Of a stretch of DNA of 64,000 bases, positions 33,960 through 43,107 are shown in pieces (the stretch's first letter is position 1; each line of letters opens with the position of its first letter). This DNA is from Nitrincola sp048264025 (GTDB lineage Bacteria > Pseudomonadota > Gammaproteobacteria > Pseudomonadales > Balneatricaceae): assembly GCF_048264025.1 (NCBI RefSeq), contig NZ_JBLXDN010000009.1:1-64000 (forward strand). The letters run 5' to 3'. The notes beneath the pieces were generated by a model. It was given only the letters and a program-made list of their open reading frames with translations. It made no database searches and was not told the DNA's origin. Both the position numbers and the translations under genes were made by a program.

Positions 33960-36343
33960 CTGTCTCGTTTTTTTCGTGCTGATGGTTTCGCAGAACTACG
34001 CTGGCGACTGCGTGTTTTACCACTGGCTTCATCTATTTTTCCGGCACGCACCTGATCACGCTTGCTAGGCTTTTTCGGAGCCTTGGCAGAAGCCTGCCCG
34101 CCGGAATCAGCCATATCAAAGTCGATTTTACGTTCATCCAGATCAACGCGAACAACGCGGACTTTCAGCGGATCACCCAGCTTAAACACACGCTTGGTTC
34201 TATCACCGACTAAACGCTGCTTACCCGCATCAAAATGGTAGTAATCGCTCGGCAATCCGGTGATATGCACCAGACCTTCAACATACAGATCGCGGATTTC
34301 GACGAATAAGCCAAAGCCGGTCACGGCAGCGACAACGCCCTCGAAGGTATTACCTATCTGGCTAAGCATGTATTCACACTTCAACCAGGACACCACATCG
34401 CGGGTCGCATCATCGGCGCGGCGTTCAGTCATCGAGCACTGTTCACCCAACGCCAGCATCTCTTCCATGGTATAGCTTTTTACAAACGCCGGATTGGCAA
34501 CAAAACCAGAGGGGCGTTCTATCCCCTTCACTCGTTTACCCGAATGTATCGCGGCGCGAATATTTCGATGCACCAGCAGATCCGGATAACGCCGAATCGG
34601 TGAGGTAAAATGGGCATAGGCTTCATAAGCCAAACCAAAATGCCCTTTGTTTTCAGGACTGTATACAGCCTGCTGCATAGAGCGCAGCATCATGGTCTGA
34701 ATAATGTGCTGATCCGGACGCGCTTCAATGGTTTCAGCCAGTCGCAAGTAATCCTTGGGCTCTGGCTTATCACCACCGGGCAGATTCAAGCCCAGCTCTC
34801 CGAGAAAACCGCGCAGATTCTGTAATTTCTGATCTTTTGGCCCTTCATGGATACGATAAAGTGCCGGTTGCTTATGCTTTTCCAGGAAACGCGCGGTGGC
34901 CACATTGGCGCAAAGCATGCATTCTTCGATGATTTTATGCGCATCATTACGATGAATAGGCACAATACGTTCAATTTTACGATCAGGCCCGAATTCAATA
35001 CGGGTCTCAACGGTATCAAAATCTATAGCGCCACGCTCTTCACGCGCCATACGCAGTTTTTTGTACAACCCATAGAGCACTTCCAGATGCGGTACGACTG
35101 GCGCAAATTCAGAGCGCAGTGCCTGCTGCTCATCAGCTTCACCCAGTTGCCCCAGAATGCTGGCTACTTTGTTATAGGTCAGGCGCGCTTTGGAGTTGAT
35201 CACCGCTTCATAAAAACTGTAGTCAGACAACTTACCCGCTCGGGTAATATTCATTTCGCAGACCATGGCCAGTCGATCCACTTTCGGATTCAACGAGCAC
35301 AAGCCATTAGACAGTAGTTCTGGCAGCATCGGCACGACATATTCGGGGAAATACACCGAATTACCACGCTTGATCGCTTCGTTGTCCAACGCAGTGCCTG
35401 GCTGTACATAGTAAGAAACATCGGCAATTGCGACCCACAAACGCCAGCCACCGAAACGTTTCTTCTCGGCATACACGGCATCATCAAAGTCACGGGCATC
35501 TTCGCCATCGATGGTAACCAGCGGCAGATTGCGCAGGTCAGTCCGGTTTTTCTTATCTTTTTCTTCAACTTCCGGCGTCAGTTCAGCGGTCTGCTGCTCA
35601 ACTTCTACCGGCCATTCATTGGGAATATCGTGACTGTGAATAGCCACCTTAATCTCCATACCGGCCGACAGATGTTCGCCCAATACCTCGATAACCCGAG
35701 CACGTGCAGGTTGGCGGCGATTAGGGTATTGCAGGATTTCTGCCACTACCAGTTGACCATCATCGTAATGCAGGTCGGACTGTTCATCAGGAATGATCAT
35801 GACTTGATTGGTAATGCGCTGGTTCTCTGGAATCAACGAGCCAAAGCCATTCTGACCGTCGAAACGACCCACAACCTTACGAACACCACGTTCCAACACT
35901 TCAACGATCTTGGCTTCACGGCGGCCTCTGGCATCAAGACCCACTTCCTGAACCAACACTCTGTCGCCATCAAACACTTCACGCATGTTTCTCGGACTTA
36001 GAAACAGGTCGTCCTTACCGTCGTCCGGCTTTAGGAAACCAAAACCGTCACGGTGGCCGATCACGCGACCACTGATCAGATTCATTTTTTCAATCAAGCC
36101 AAATTCACTACGACGGTTGGAGATCAACTGACCGTCACGACACATGGCTATCAGGCGACGGCGAATCGCTTCGATATCATCTTCATGCTGCAGGTGCAGC
36201 TCATCACAAAGATCCAGGTGCGATATAGGTGCACCCCATTTTTGTAGAAAATCGAGGATGAAATCACGGCTCGGCACAGGATTTTCATACTTCTGCGCTT
36301 CCTGTACGGCATTCGGATCTTTTTCAACCCATTTTTTATTCAT
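33956..36343 (-). CDS. rnr: Ribonuclease R
   Basis: Processive 3'-5' exoribonuclease that degrades structured RNA and tmRNA-tagged messages. I start at ATG 36343 (MNKKWVEKDP, 795 residues); a TTG seven codons upstream is less likely. Domain order: winged-helix N-terminus, two cold-shock OB domains (GRVIGHRDGFGFLKPDD at about 85), the RNB catalytic domain with DGEDARDFDDAVYAE, an S1 domain (GVVAAVTGFGLFVEIRDLYV) and a Lys/Arg/Ser-rich tail. A 7-bp hairpin in the leader lies 23 bases before the start. It is coupled to serB downstream. Confidence 0.96.
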   Translation of the reverse strand: MNKKWVEKDPNAVQEAQKYENPVPSRDFILDFLQKWGAPISHLDLCDELHLQHEDDIEAIRRRLIAMCRDGQLISNRRSEFGLIEKMNLISGRVIGHRDGFGFLKPDDGKDDLFLSPRNMREVFDGDRVLVQEVGLDARGRREAKIVEVLERGVRKVVGRFDGQNGFGSLIPENQRITNQVMIIPDEQSDLHYDDGQLVVAEILQYPNRRQPARARVIEVLGEHLSAGMEIKVAIHSHDIPNEWPVEVEQQTAELTPEVEEKDKKNRTDLRNLPLVTIDGEDARDFDDAVYAEKKRFGGWRLWVAIADVSYYVQPGTALDNEAIKRGNSVYFPEYVVPMLPELLSNGLCSLNPKVDRLAMVCEMNITRAGKLSDYSFYEAVINSKARLTYNKVASILGQLGEADEQQALRSEFAPVVPHLEVLYGLYKKLRMAREERGAIDFDTVETRIEFGPDRKIERIVPIHRNDAHKIIEECMLCANVATARFLEKHKQPALYRIHEGPKDQKLQNLRGFLGELGLNLPGGDKPEPKDYLRLAETIEARPDQHIIQTMMLRSMQQAVYSPENKGHFGLAYEAYAHFTSPIRRYPDLLVHRNIRAAIHSGKRVKGIERPSGFVANPAFVKSYTMEEMLALGEQCSMTERRADDATRDVVSWLKCEYMLSQIGNTFEGVVAAVTGFGLFVEIRDLYVEGLVHITGLPSDYYHFDAGKQRLVGDRTKRVFKLGDPLKVRVVRVDLDERKIDFDMADSGGQASAKAPKKPSKRDQVRAGKIDEASGKTRSRQRSSAKPSARKKRDR

Positions 36344-36366
36344 AGTGTATCCATTTATTAACAAGC

Positions 36367-36384
36367 GTGTCCTTCATAGGACAC
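36367..36384. repeat. Perfect hairpin in rnr leader
   Basis: GTGTCCT and AGGACAC flank a four-base loop, 24 to 41 bases before the rnr start. There is no T-tract, so it is more likely an mRNA leader structure or stability element than a terminator. A GCAGGAGC string just upstream on the minus strand is faintly REP-like. Confidence 0.5.
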
Positions 36385-36436
36385 ATGAGCCGCTCCTGCG
36401 TTGCCGAGATAAAGGCCGGCTTAAGATTTTTGCTGA

Positions 36437-37363
36437 TCAGGGAACGAGTTCCTCTTCTTCATCTTCTTTGGGCGGCGGCGGAATCAGATCTTCACGAGTG
36501 ACATTGAGCAGCAGGAGAATATTCCCCGCTACATAAATCGATGAATAGGTGCCGATAACTACACCTGCCAGCAGCGCTACGGCAAAACCATAAATCATTT
36601 CACCACCAAAGAAAGCTAACACCACTAGCACCAGCATGGTCGTCAAGGAGGTAACAATAGTACGGCTCAACGTCTGGTTCAACGAGGTATTCAGTACGTC
36701 CAGCGATTCACTGACACGTAATACCCGAAAGTTTTCGCGTATACGATCATACACCACGATGGTGTCATTCAAAGAATAGCCTATGACAGCTAAAAGTGCT
36801 GCCAGCACAGTCAAATCAAAATCGATCTGCATCAATGAGAAGAAGCCCAGCACAATGATTACATCATGTGCCAGCGCCAACACCGCCCCCACTGAAAACT
36901 TGTATTGAAAACGGAATGCCAGGTAGATCATCACCATAATCAGCGCGACCAATAACCCGAGACCACCCTGTTCACGTAACTCTTCACCCACCTGCGAGCC
37001 GACAAACTCATTACGCCGCAAGGTTACGTGAGAGTCTGAGTCCTGCTGCAGCACTTCAAGAATTTTCTGACCCAGTTGCGGATCATGTGCTTCGCCCAGA
37101 CGGATAAGTATATCGTTGGCTGAGCCAAAGGTTTGCACCACGGCATCGCCATAGTTATTTGCACGCAAAGTATCGCGTACAGCCTCCAGCTCAACAGGTT
37201 GCTCATAGGTGACTTCGACCAGGCTGCCGCCGGTAAAATCCAACCCCAGCTTCAAGCCATTGATGGCCAGGGAGCCTATGGACACCAGCAGTAAAAGGAT
37301 GGAGAAGATCGCCGCGATGCGGCGAGCCCCCATAAAATTAAAATCACGGTTTATATGTATCAT
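36437..37363 (-). CDS. secF: Protein translocase subunit SecF
   Basis: A 308-residue inner-membrane RND-type component of the Sec accessory complex SecDF-YajC, which uses proton motive force to pull exported proteins. Six TM helices are visible; TM1 (ARRIAAIFSILLLLVSIGSL) leads to the periplasmic domain opening GLDFTGGSLVEVTYEQP, and the conserved YSLNDTIVVYDRIREN is in the TM5 region. The tail is acidic (PPPKEDEEEELVP). Nine bases after secD. Confidence 0.96.
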   Translation of the reverse strand: MIHINRDFNFMGARRIAAIFSILLLLVSIGSLAINGLKLGLDFTGGSLVEVTYEQPVELEAVRDTLRANNYGDAVVQTFGSANDILIRLGEAHDPQLGQKILEVLQQDSDSHVTLRRNEFVGSQVGEELREQGGLGLLVALIMVMIYLAFRFQYKFSVGAVLALAHDVIIVLGFFSLMQIDFDLTVLAALLAVIGYSLNDTIVVYDRIRENFRVLRVSESLDVLNTSLNQTLSRTIVTSLTTMLVLVVLAFFGGEMIYGFAVALLAGVVIGTYSSIYVAGNILLLLNVTREDLIPPPPKEDEEEELVP

Positions 37364-37372
37364 CGATGCACC

Positions 37373-39226
37373 TCAGAGACCCAGCTTTTGCAGTTTACGG
37401 CCACCATAAGCCAGATTGACCAGTGCACGCGTAATCACCAGAGCCGCAAACATCGAGGTTATGATCCCCACCGACAGGGTGACGGCAAACCCTTTAACTG
37501 GACCGGTACCCATAGCAAACAGGATAATGGCCGCAATCAGCGTGGTCACATTGGCATCCAGAATGGTGCTGAAAGCCCGCTCAAAACCCGCATGTATAGC
37601 CGACTGCACGGGTGATCCCGTTCGCAGCTCTTCTTTAATACGTTCAAAAATCAACACATTGGCATCGACTGCCATACCTACGGTCAGCACAATACCGGCA
37701 ATACCTGGTAGCGTCAGGGTAGCGCCCAGCATAGACATCACCGCGACCAACATCATCAAGTTCAACGTCAAGGCGATATTGGCCAGAAGACCGAACACCC
37801 GGTAAAACACCGCCATAAACAGCAGCACCAATGCAAAGCCTATTTTGACCGAGGTCACCCCCATTTCAATATTAGCAGCGCCCAGGCTCGGCCCAATGGT
37901 GCGTTCTTCGACAAAGTAAATTGGCGCGGCCAACGCACCTGCACGTAACAACAGCGCCAGTTCAGATGACTCTTGAGGACTATCTAGCCCAGTGATACGG
38001 AACTGATTACCCAGTACACTTTGAATGGTAGCCAAGGAGATCAGATGTTTTTCTGTGTAGGGCACACGACGCTCCACCGCTTCACCCTCAACCTGTTCGG
38101 TGACAAAGCGGGTCTTGTGTTCAACAAACACCACAGCCATACGCCGTTGCAGGGCATTACGGGTAATCCGGCTCATCATCTGACCACCACGTGCATCCAA
38201 CGTAATGGAGACCTGGGGCATACCGTTTTCATCAAAGGTGGAGTTAGCATTAGCAACACTGGATCCGGTAATGATGATATCCCGCTCCACGGTCGCCCGA
38301 CGATTCGGGTCATTGCGGAACGAGAAGATTTCAGTCGCTGCACGACTGGCTTCACTCATGGCTTCCAGTCGAAACTCCAGGTTAGCCGTCTGGCCGATAA
38401 CACGCTTGGCTGCCGCCGCATCCTGAATACCGGGCAACTGCACGACGATACGATTACGCCCTTGACGCTGAACTAATGGCTCAGCCACACCCAGTTCGTT
38501 AACCCGGTTACGCAAGGTGGTCAGGTTTTGCTGGATAGCATAGTCTTCTATCTCACGCACATTCTGTTCATTCAATGTTACATATAAAAACCAGGCATCA
38601 TCTTGCTGTGCCGATTCAAAAGCAAACTCTGGAAAATCACGACGCAGTCTACTTTGCGCCTGTTCAAGTGCTTCAGCATCAGCAAAGCGTGCTGCCAGCA
38701 GGCCATCATCATTCAACTCGACTGAACGATAACGAATCCGTTGCTCACGTAATGTGGTTCTGATATCGCTGGCATAAACTTCCAGACGCTGTGTCACGGC
38801 CTGAACCGTATCCACTTCCATTAAAAAGTGCACCCCGCCACGAAGATCAAGCCCCAAAGTCATGGGACTAGCACCTAATGCCGTCAACCAATCAGGGGTG
38901 GTGGGTGCCAGATTCATGGCGACCACGTAATTGTCACCCAGCGCACGCGATAGCGCCGCTCTGGCCAGCAACTGTGCATCACCGTTACTGAAGCGCAGCA
39001 TGCCAGCTTCATTTTCCAGCTCGGCACTTTTAAACTGAATACCTTCCTGCTCGAGCAAGCTAACAGCTTGTGCCATCACACGATCATCAACCTGATGTAC
39101 AGCACGTGATCCGGAAATCTGCACGGCATAGTCTTCAGGGTAGAGATTGGGTGCTGCATAAATACCGGCAATCACCAGCACCATGGCTATCAGCAAATTT
39201 TTCCACAAAGGGTAGCGGTTGAGCAT
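37373..39226 (-). CDS. secD: Protein translocase subunit SecD
   Basis: A 617-residue partner of SecF. N-terminal TM (NLLIAMVLVIAGIYAAPNLY), large periplasmic P1 domain starting with LGLDLRGGVHFLMEVD near residue 120, and five more TM helices from about 450, with GMAVDANVLIFERIKEEL in TM4-5. It follows yajC by 65 bases, a gap holding a terminator-like hairpin, so its level may be uncoupled from that of YajC. Confidence 0.96.
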   Translation of the reverse strand: MLNRYPLWKNLLIAMVLVIAGIYAAPNLYPEDYAVQISGSRAVHQVDDRVMAQAVSLLEQEGIQFKSAELENEAGMLRFSNGDAQLLARAALSRALGDNYVVAMNLAPTTPDWLTALGASPMTLGLDLRGGVHFLMEVDTVQAVTQRLEVYASDIRTTLREQRIRYRSVELNDDGLLAARFADAEALEQAQSRLRRDFPEFAFESAQQDDAWFLYVTLNEQNVREIEDYAIQQNLTTLRNRVNELGVAEPLVQRQGRNRIVVQLPGIQDAAAAKRVIGQTANLEFRLEAMSEASRAATEIFSFRNDPNRRATVERDIIITGSSVANANSTFDENGMPQVSITLDARGGQMMSRITRNALQRRMAVVFVEHKTRFVTEQVEGEAVERRVPYTEKHLISLATIQSVLGNQFRITGLDSPQESSELALLLRAGALAAPIYFVEERTIGPSLGAANIEMGVTSVKIGFALVLLFMAVFYRVFGLLANIALTLNLMMLVAVMSMLGATLTLPGIAGIVLTVGMAVDANVLIFERIKEELRTGSPVQSAIHAGFERAFSTILDANVTTLIAAIILFAMGTGPVKGFAVTLSVGIITSMFAALVITRALVNLAYGGRKLQKLGL

Positions 39227-39243
39227 ATTGCTCCATCCTCGGT

Positions 39244-39274
39244 AAACAAAAGCGCCACTTCAACAAGTGGCGCT
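39244..39274 (-). terminator. Terminator-like hairpin between yajC and secD
   Basis: On the minus strand, AGCGCCACTT and AAGTGGCGCT form a perfect ten-pair stem with loop GTTG, directly followed by TTTGTTTACC. This has all the marks of an intrinsic terminator inside the queA-tgt-yajC-secD-secF operon, and would make secDF expression depend on partial read-through. No separate secD promoter is obvious in the 18 bases that remain. Confidence 0.75.
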
Positions 39275-39291
39275 CACGCTGGATTCAGCCT

Positions 39292-39621
39292 TCAAATATC
39301 CTTAATGGTACCTTTCGGCAGCTCAGCAGCCACGTGGGCTTTCTGAAACTTGAGCTCAACACCATTACTAACTTCAAGTACCAGGTAGTCATCAGTAAGG
39401 CGAACCACTTTACCAATAATGCCACCGGCAGTGATGACTTCATCACCCTTACTCAGACCGCCAATCAGGGCCTTATGTTCCTTGGCACGTTTTGCTTGCG
39501 GACGCCAGAGGAAGAAATAAAAGATCAGCGCAAAACCAACCAGAAACAACATATTAAACATGCCGGTATCCATACCGCCGGCACCGGCTTCTGCAAAAGC
39601 AGGAGTGATAAAGAAGCTCAT
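39292..39621 (-). CDS. yajC: Preprotein translocase subunit YajC
   Basis: A 109-residue single-pass membrane protein of the SecDF-YajC complex. A short N-terminal region leads to one TM helix (MFNMLFLVGFALIFYFFLWR), then the conserved RPQAKRAKEHKALI and GDEVITAGGIIGKVV of the cytoplasmic domain. Located between tgt and secD as in most gammaproteobacteria. Confidence 0.95.
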   Translation of the reverse strand: MSFFITPAFAEAGAGGMDTGMFNMLFLVGFALIFYFFLWRPQAKRAKEHKALIGGLSKGDEVITAGGIIGKVVRLTDDYLVLEVSNGVELKFQKAHVAAELPKGTIKDI

Positions 39622-39657
39622 TAAGGCATTCTCCAGGTTATTTGAAACTCAATTATA

Positions 39658-40788
39658 TTAAAACGTATTCGTATCCATCAGTGGTGGCGTTTCCATCCCC
39701 CGAGCACGATAGAAATCGTCCACAAAGGCGCACAATTTACCCTGTTCAAGCGCATTGCGCAAACCGGTCATCAGCGTTTGATAGTAATGCAGGTTATGCA
39801 GGGTGCTTAACTGTGCTCCCAGCATCTCTCCACACTTATCTAAATGATGTAGATAGGCCCGACTGAAGTTTTTACAAGTGTAGCAATCACAATTTTCATC
39901 CAGCGGACGTGTATCGGTTTTATTCACCGAGTTACGAATTTTCACCACCCCGTTGGAGGTAAACAAAAAGCCATTGCGTGCATTGCGGGTCGGAATGACA
40001 CAGTCAAACATATCCACGCCTCGACGCACGGCCTCAACGATATCCTCCGGTTTGCCAACCCCCATCAGATAACGCGGTTTATCGGCCGGCATTTGGTGCG
40101 CCAGATGATCCAATACGTGAATCATTTCATCTTTTGGCTCACCTACGGAAAGGCCACCAATCGCATAACCATCAAAACCGGTTTCGACCAATCCGGCCAA
40201 CGATTCATCACGCAGGTGTGGATACATCCCACCCTGCACTATGCCAAACAGTGCTGAAGGGCTATCACCATGTGCCTCCTTGGAGCGTTTTGCCCAGCGC
40301 AAGGACATGCGCATGGACTCGGCCGCTTCGATTTCCGTGGCTGGATAGGGGGTACATTCATCGAAAATCATCACGATATCCGAACCCAGTGCCTGCTGCA
40401 CCTGCATGGATACCTCAGGGCTCAAAAATACTTTACTGCCATCCACAGGAGAGCGGAAAGAAACACCTTCCTCGGTGATTTTGCGCATCTTGCCCAAGCT
40501 GAATACCTGAAAACCACCTGAGTCAGTCAGGATAGGGCCCTGCCACTGCATAAAATCATGCAGATCGCCGTGCAGATTGATGATCTCGGTACCCGGGCGC
40601 AACATCAGGTGAAAGGTATTACCCAGGACGATCTGTGCACCCAACGCTTTCACATCACGCGGCAACATGCCTTTGACCGTACCATAAGTACCCACCGGCA
40701 TAAACGCGGGGGTTTCAACCTCACCCCGCGGGAAGGTCAACCGACCCCGGCGTGCTTTGCCTTCTGTCGCCAGGCACTCAAACTGCAT
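39658..40788 (-). CDS. tgt: Queuine tRNA-ribosyltransferase
   Basis: Exchanges guanine 34 for preQ1 in GUN-anticodon tRNAs. I start at ATG 40788 (MQFECLATEGKARRGRLTF, 376 residues), in line with family starts; a GTG at 40806 that overlaps the queA stop is possible. Active-site segments include ILTDSGGFQVFSLG, with the substrate-binding Asp, and GVDMFDCVIPTRNARNG, with the nucleophilic Asp. Zinc ligands are CDCYTCKNFSRAYLHH. Confidence 0.96.
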   Translation of the reverse strand: MQFECLATEGKARRGRLTFPRGEVETPAFMPVGTYGTVKGMLPRDVKALGAQIVLGNTFHLMLRPGTEIINLHGDLHDFMQWQGPILTDSGGFQVFSLGKMRKITEEGVSFRSPVDGSKVFLSPEVSMQVQQALGSDIVMIFDECTPYPATEIEAAESMRMSLRWAKRSKEAHGDSPSALFGIVQGGMYPHLRDESLAGLVETGFDGYAIGGLSVGEPKDEMIHVLDHLAHQMPADKPRYLMGVGKPEDIVEAVRRGVDMFDCVIPTRNARNGFLFTSNGVVKIRNSVNKTDTRPLDENCDCYTCKNFSRAYLHHLDKCGEMLGAQLSTLHNLHYYQTLMTGLRNALEQGKLCAFVDDFYRARGMETPPLMDTNTF

Positions 40789-40802
40789 AAAACATTCTCT
40801 AC

Positions 40803-41852
40803 TCACGCTTGCTCCTCGGCACTCACATCCTGACGGGTCATGAACATGGCATCGCCATAACTGAAAAATCGGTATTTCTGCTGGATAGCTTCCGCATAGG
40901 CGGCCTTGATATGCTCATAACCGGCAAAAGCCGATACCAACATCAGCAAGGTTGACTCTGGCAAATGAAAATTAGTGATCAGCGCATCCACGCTACGAAA
41001 CTGATAACCAGGATAGATAAAAATATTACTATCACCGCAGAAAGCCTGAATCTCGCCACTCTGACTGGCACTTTCCAGTGAGCGCACACTGGTCGTCCCT
41101 ACGGCTACCACACGCCCTCCTCGAGCACGGGCGGCACGCACGGCTTCACACACGGACTCAGGCACATCAATATACTCTGAATGCATGTGATGATCTTCAA
41201 CCCGATCCACTTTCACCGGCTGAAAAGTACCCGCGCCAACATGCAGGGTGACAAACGCCGTTTCCACGCCTAATGCCTGCAATTTATCCAGCAGCGGCTG
41301 ATCAAAATGCAAACCGGCTGTTGGCGCCGCGACAGCACCGGGCTTACGGTTATAGACCGTCTGGTAGCGCTCACGATCTGACTGTTGATCGTCTCGCTGC
41401 ATGTAGGGTGGCAAGGGCATATGGCCATGCGCTTCCAAGGCCGTCAGCAGATCACCGTTCAGATCAAACTGTAGAATAAACAGATTTTCCTGCCGACCCA
41501 GCACCTCGGCTTCAACACCGCCTTCAAGCAGCAACCGACTACCCGTCTTAGGTGCGCGGCTTGAACGTATATGCGCCAGTGCCCGTTGTTCACCCTGCAG
41601 GCGCTCAATCAGCACTTCAATTTTACCCCCTGAGGCTTTCTGGCCGAACAGCCGCGCAGGTATTACCCGGGTATCATTAAATACCAACAGATCACCCGGT
41701 CTGAGCAATTCTGTCAACTCGCTGAACTGGCGGTGCTGCAACACGCCATCCTTACCATTCACACACAACAAGCGGCTGGCACTGCGGGTTTCCAGTGGAT
41801 ACCGGGCAATCAACTCATCAGGCAATTCAAAGGTGAAGTCACTTACTTGCAT
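40803..41852 (-). CDS. queA: S-adenosylmethionine:tRNA ribosyltransferase-isomerase QueA
   Basis: Adds the epoxycyclopentane ring in queuosine synthesis, the step after Tgt. From ATG 41852 (MQVSDFTFELPDELIARYP) it has 349 residues. Family motifs: GDLLVFNDTRVIPARL, YNRKPGAVAAPTAGLHF, VTLHVGAGTFQPV and GYQFRSVDALITNFHLPEST. First gene of the queA-tgt-yajC-secD-secF operon. Confidence 0.96.
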   Translation of the reverse strand: MQVSDFTFELPDELIARYPLETRSASRLLCVNGKDGVLQHRQFSELTELLRPGDLLVFNDTRVIPARLFGQKASGGKIEVLIERLQGEQRALAHIRSSRAPKTGSRLLLEGGVEAEVLGRQENLFILQFDLNGDLLTALEAHGHMPLPPYMQRDDQQSDRERYQTVYNRKPGAVAAPTAGLHFDQPLLDKLQALGVETAFVTLHVGAGTFQPVKVDRVEDHHMHSEYIDVPESVCEAVRAARARGGRVVAVGTTSVRSLESASQSGEIQAFCGDSNIFIYPGYQFRSVDALITNFHLPESTLLMLVSAFAGYEHIKAAYAEAIQQKYRFFSYGDAMFMTRQDVSAEEQA

Positions 41853-41883
41853 CGTCAACCATCATCAAAAATCAAGGTGCAGT

Positions 41884-41912
41884 ATTTTACCCCAAGCAAA
41901 AGATTTTTTCAG
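41884..41912 (-). promoter_or_regulatory. Promoter of queA operon
   Basis: Minus strand CTGAAA (41912-41907), 17-base spacer and TAAAAT (41889-41884), ending about 32 bases before the queA start. It lies back to back with the tRNA-Leu promoter. Confidence 0.5.
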
Positions 41913-41918
41913 TGCGGA

Positions 41919-41946
41919 TTGACCCCTGCAATAAAGTGCTTATAAT
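41919..41946 (+). promoter_or_regulatory. Promoter of tRNA-Leu(CAA)
   Basis: TTGACC (41919-41924), 16-base spacer and perfect TATAAT (41941-41946), then the GC-rich AGCCGCTC discriminator typical of stable-RNA promoters. The mature tRNA begins 50 bases downstream. Confidence 0.8.
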
Positions 41947-41995
41947 AGCCGCTCTGTTGCAAGGGTGCGTAACGTCTGTGTAACAGAATCATGTT

Positions 41996-42082
41996 GGCGG
42001 TGTGGTGAAATTGGTAGACACGACGGATTCAAAATCCGTTGCCTTAACGGGCGTGGCGGTTCGAGTCCGCCCACCGCTACCA
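41996..42082 (+). tRNA. tRNA-Leu(CAA)
   Basis: An 87-base class II tRNA with long variable arm. Acceptor GGCGGTG/CACCGCT has a terminal G-U pair as in some E. coli tRNA-Leu genes. Anticodon stem ACGGA/TCCGT carries loop TTCAAAA (anticodon CAA); variable arm GCCTTAACGGGC; T-arm GGCGG-TTCGAGT-CCGCC; A discriminator and CCA. Reads TTG codons. Confidence 0.95.
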
Positions 42083-42116
42083 GCAAAAACAAAGCGTTAC
42101 GCAATAAAGCTTCTGA

Positions 42117-43100
42117 TCATGAATCCACGATCAATGCCTTGTCGATTTTTTCCAGCAGCGTTTTACGTGTGTACGGCTTCACTACATAGCCAGATGCACC
42201 CAGCTTAAGACACTCCACTACAACTTCTTTTTCATGCTCACCGCTGATGATAACCACCGGTGCCGACACGGTTCCCGGATGGCGACGCAAATATTTCATC
42301 ACATCCAGACCCGACATACCCGGCATCATCAGATCAAGCAGAATCAAATCGAACTGACGCCGACGCATCATTTCCAGACCATCAAGACCATTTTCGGCAA
42401 AACGAATTTCGAAATGCTCCGCCATCAGCAGCTTGCGTAGCACGCTACGCTGAAACTGATCATCATCCACTATCAGTACCTGCTTTTGCGGCCCCTTGGG
42501 GGTTTGCGACACCACCGGCTTGTCATCAATCAGTTTCGACCACTGCGCGTCTTCTTCGTCAGCTGAAAGTGATGGCGTCATTGCCGGCTCTTCAAAACCA
42601 GGGGTGCTCCGAGCACGCTCAATCCAGTTATTTTGCTCATCCAGCTGTTTTTTTAATGCAGCCACTTCCCGCAATAACTGTTTGGCATCATCATTGTATT
42701 TCAAATCATCAACAGCCTGACGCACAGACAACACCAGCCGGTATGGGTCATAGGTCAACGGCCAGTAGACAATATAATCGTTGATCAGACGCTCACCATA
42801 GAGGGTATAGGCTCGCTTGACGTTGGACTTGTTGCACAGAGCCAACACTCGGTAGGGCTTTAACGGAGATTTGCGGGTGGCACTAAACACCGCTTCGGAC
42901 AGTTGCGCCGCCACATTGAGATCTTCAAATGCCAGGATAAGAATATCAGCATAAGAGAGGCTGAATTCACGCTGCAGATCAGGGATAGTATTCGAAACCT
43001 GCATAATCAGCTTTTCAAACTCATCACGCAGTTGTGCATAGACAACCTCCACAATACTCTTGTTACTACCGGCAATAAACACCACTGAGTTTTTATTCAT
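42117..43100 (-). CDS. Response regulator with N-terminal pseudo-receiver
   Basis: A 327-residue protein from ATG 43100. Residues 1-135 look like a divergent receiver fold (VVFIAGSNKSIVEVVYAQL, ADILILAFEDLN) without the acidic pocket. A helical linker (about 136-165) and acidic spacer follow, then a canonical receiver domain from about residue 207 (VLIVDDDQFQRSVL) with phospho-acceptor Asp256 in LILLDLMMPGMSG and the Lys in YVVKPYTRK. There is no output domain after the receiver, so it may act through protein contacts. It lies 7 bases after the REC-EAL gene and is the last gene of the kinase operon. Confidence 0.85.
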   Translation of the reverse strand: MNKNSVVFIAGSNKSIVEVVYAQLRDEFEKLIMQVSNTIPDLQREFSLSYADILILAFEDLNVAAQLSEAVFSATRKSPLKPYRVLALCNKSNVKRAYTLYGERLINDYIVYWPLTYDPYRLVLSVRQAVDDLKYNDDAKQLLREVAALKKQLDEQNNWIERARSTPGFEEPAMTPSLSADEEDAQWSKLIDDKPVVSQTPKGPQKQVLIVDDDQFQRSVLRKLLMAEHFEIRFAENGLDGLEMMRRRQFDLILLDLMMPGMSGLDVMKYLRRHPGTVSAPVVIISGEHEKEVVVECLKLGASGYVVKPYTRKTLLEKIDKALIVDS

Positions 43101-43107
43101 TAACAGA

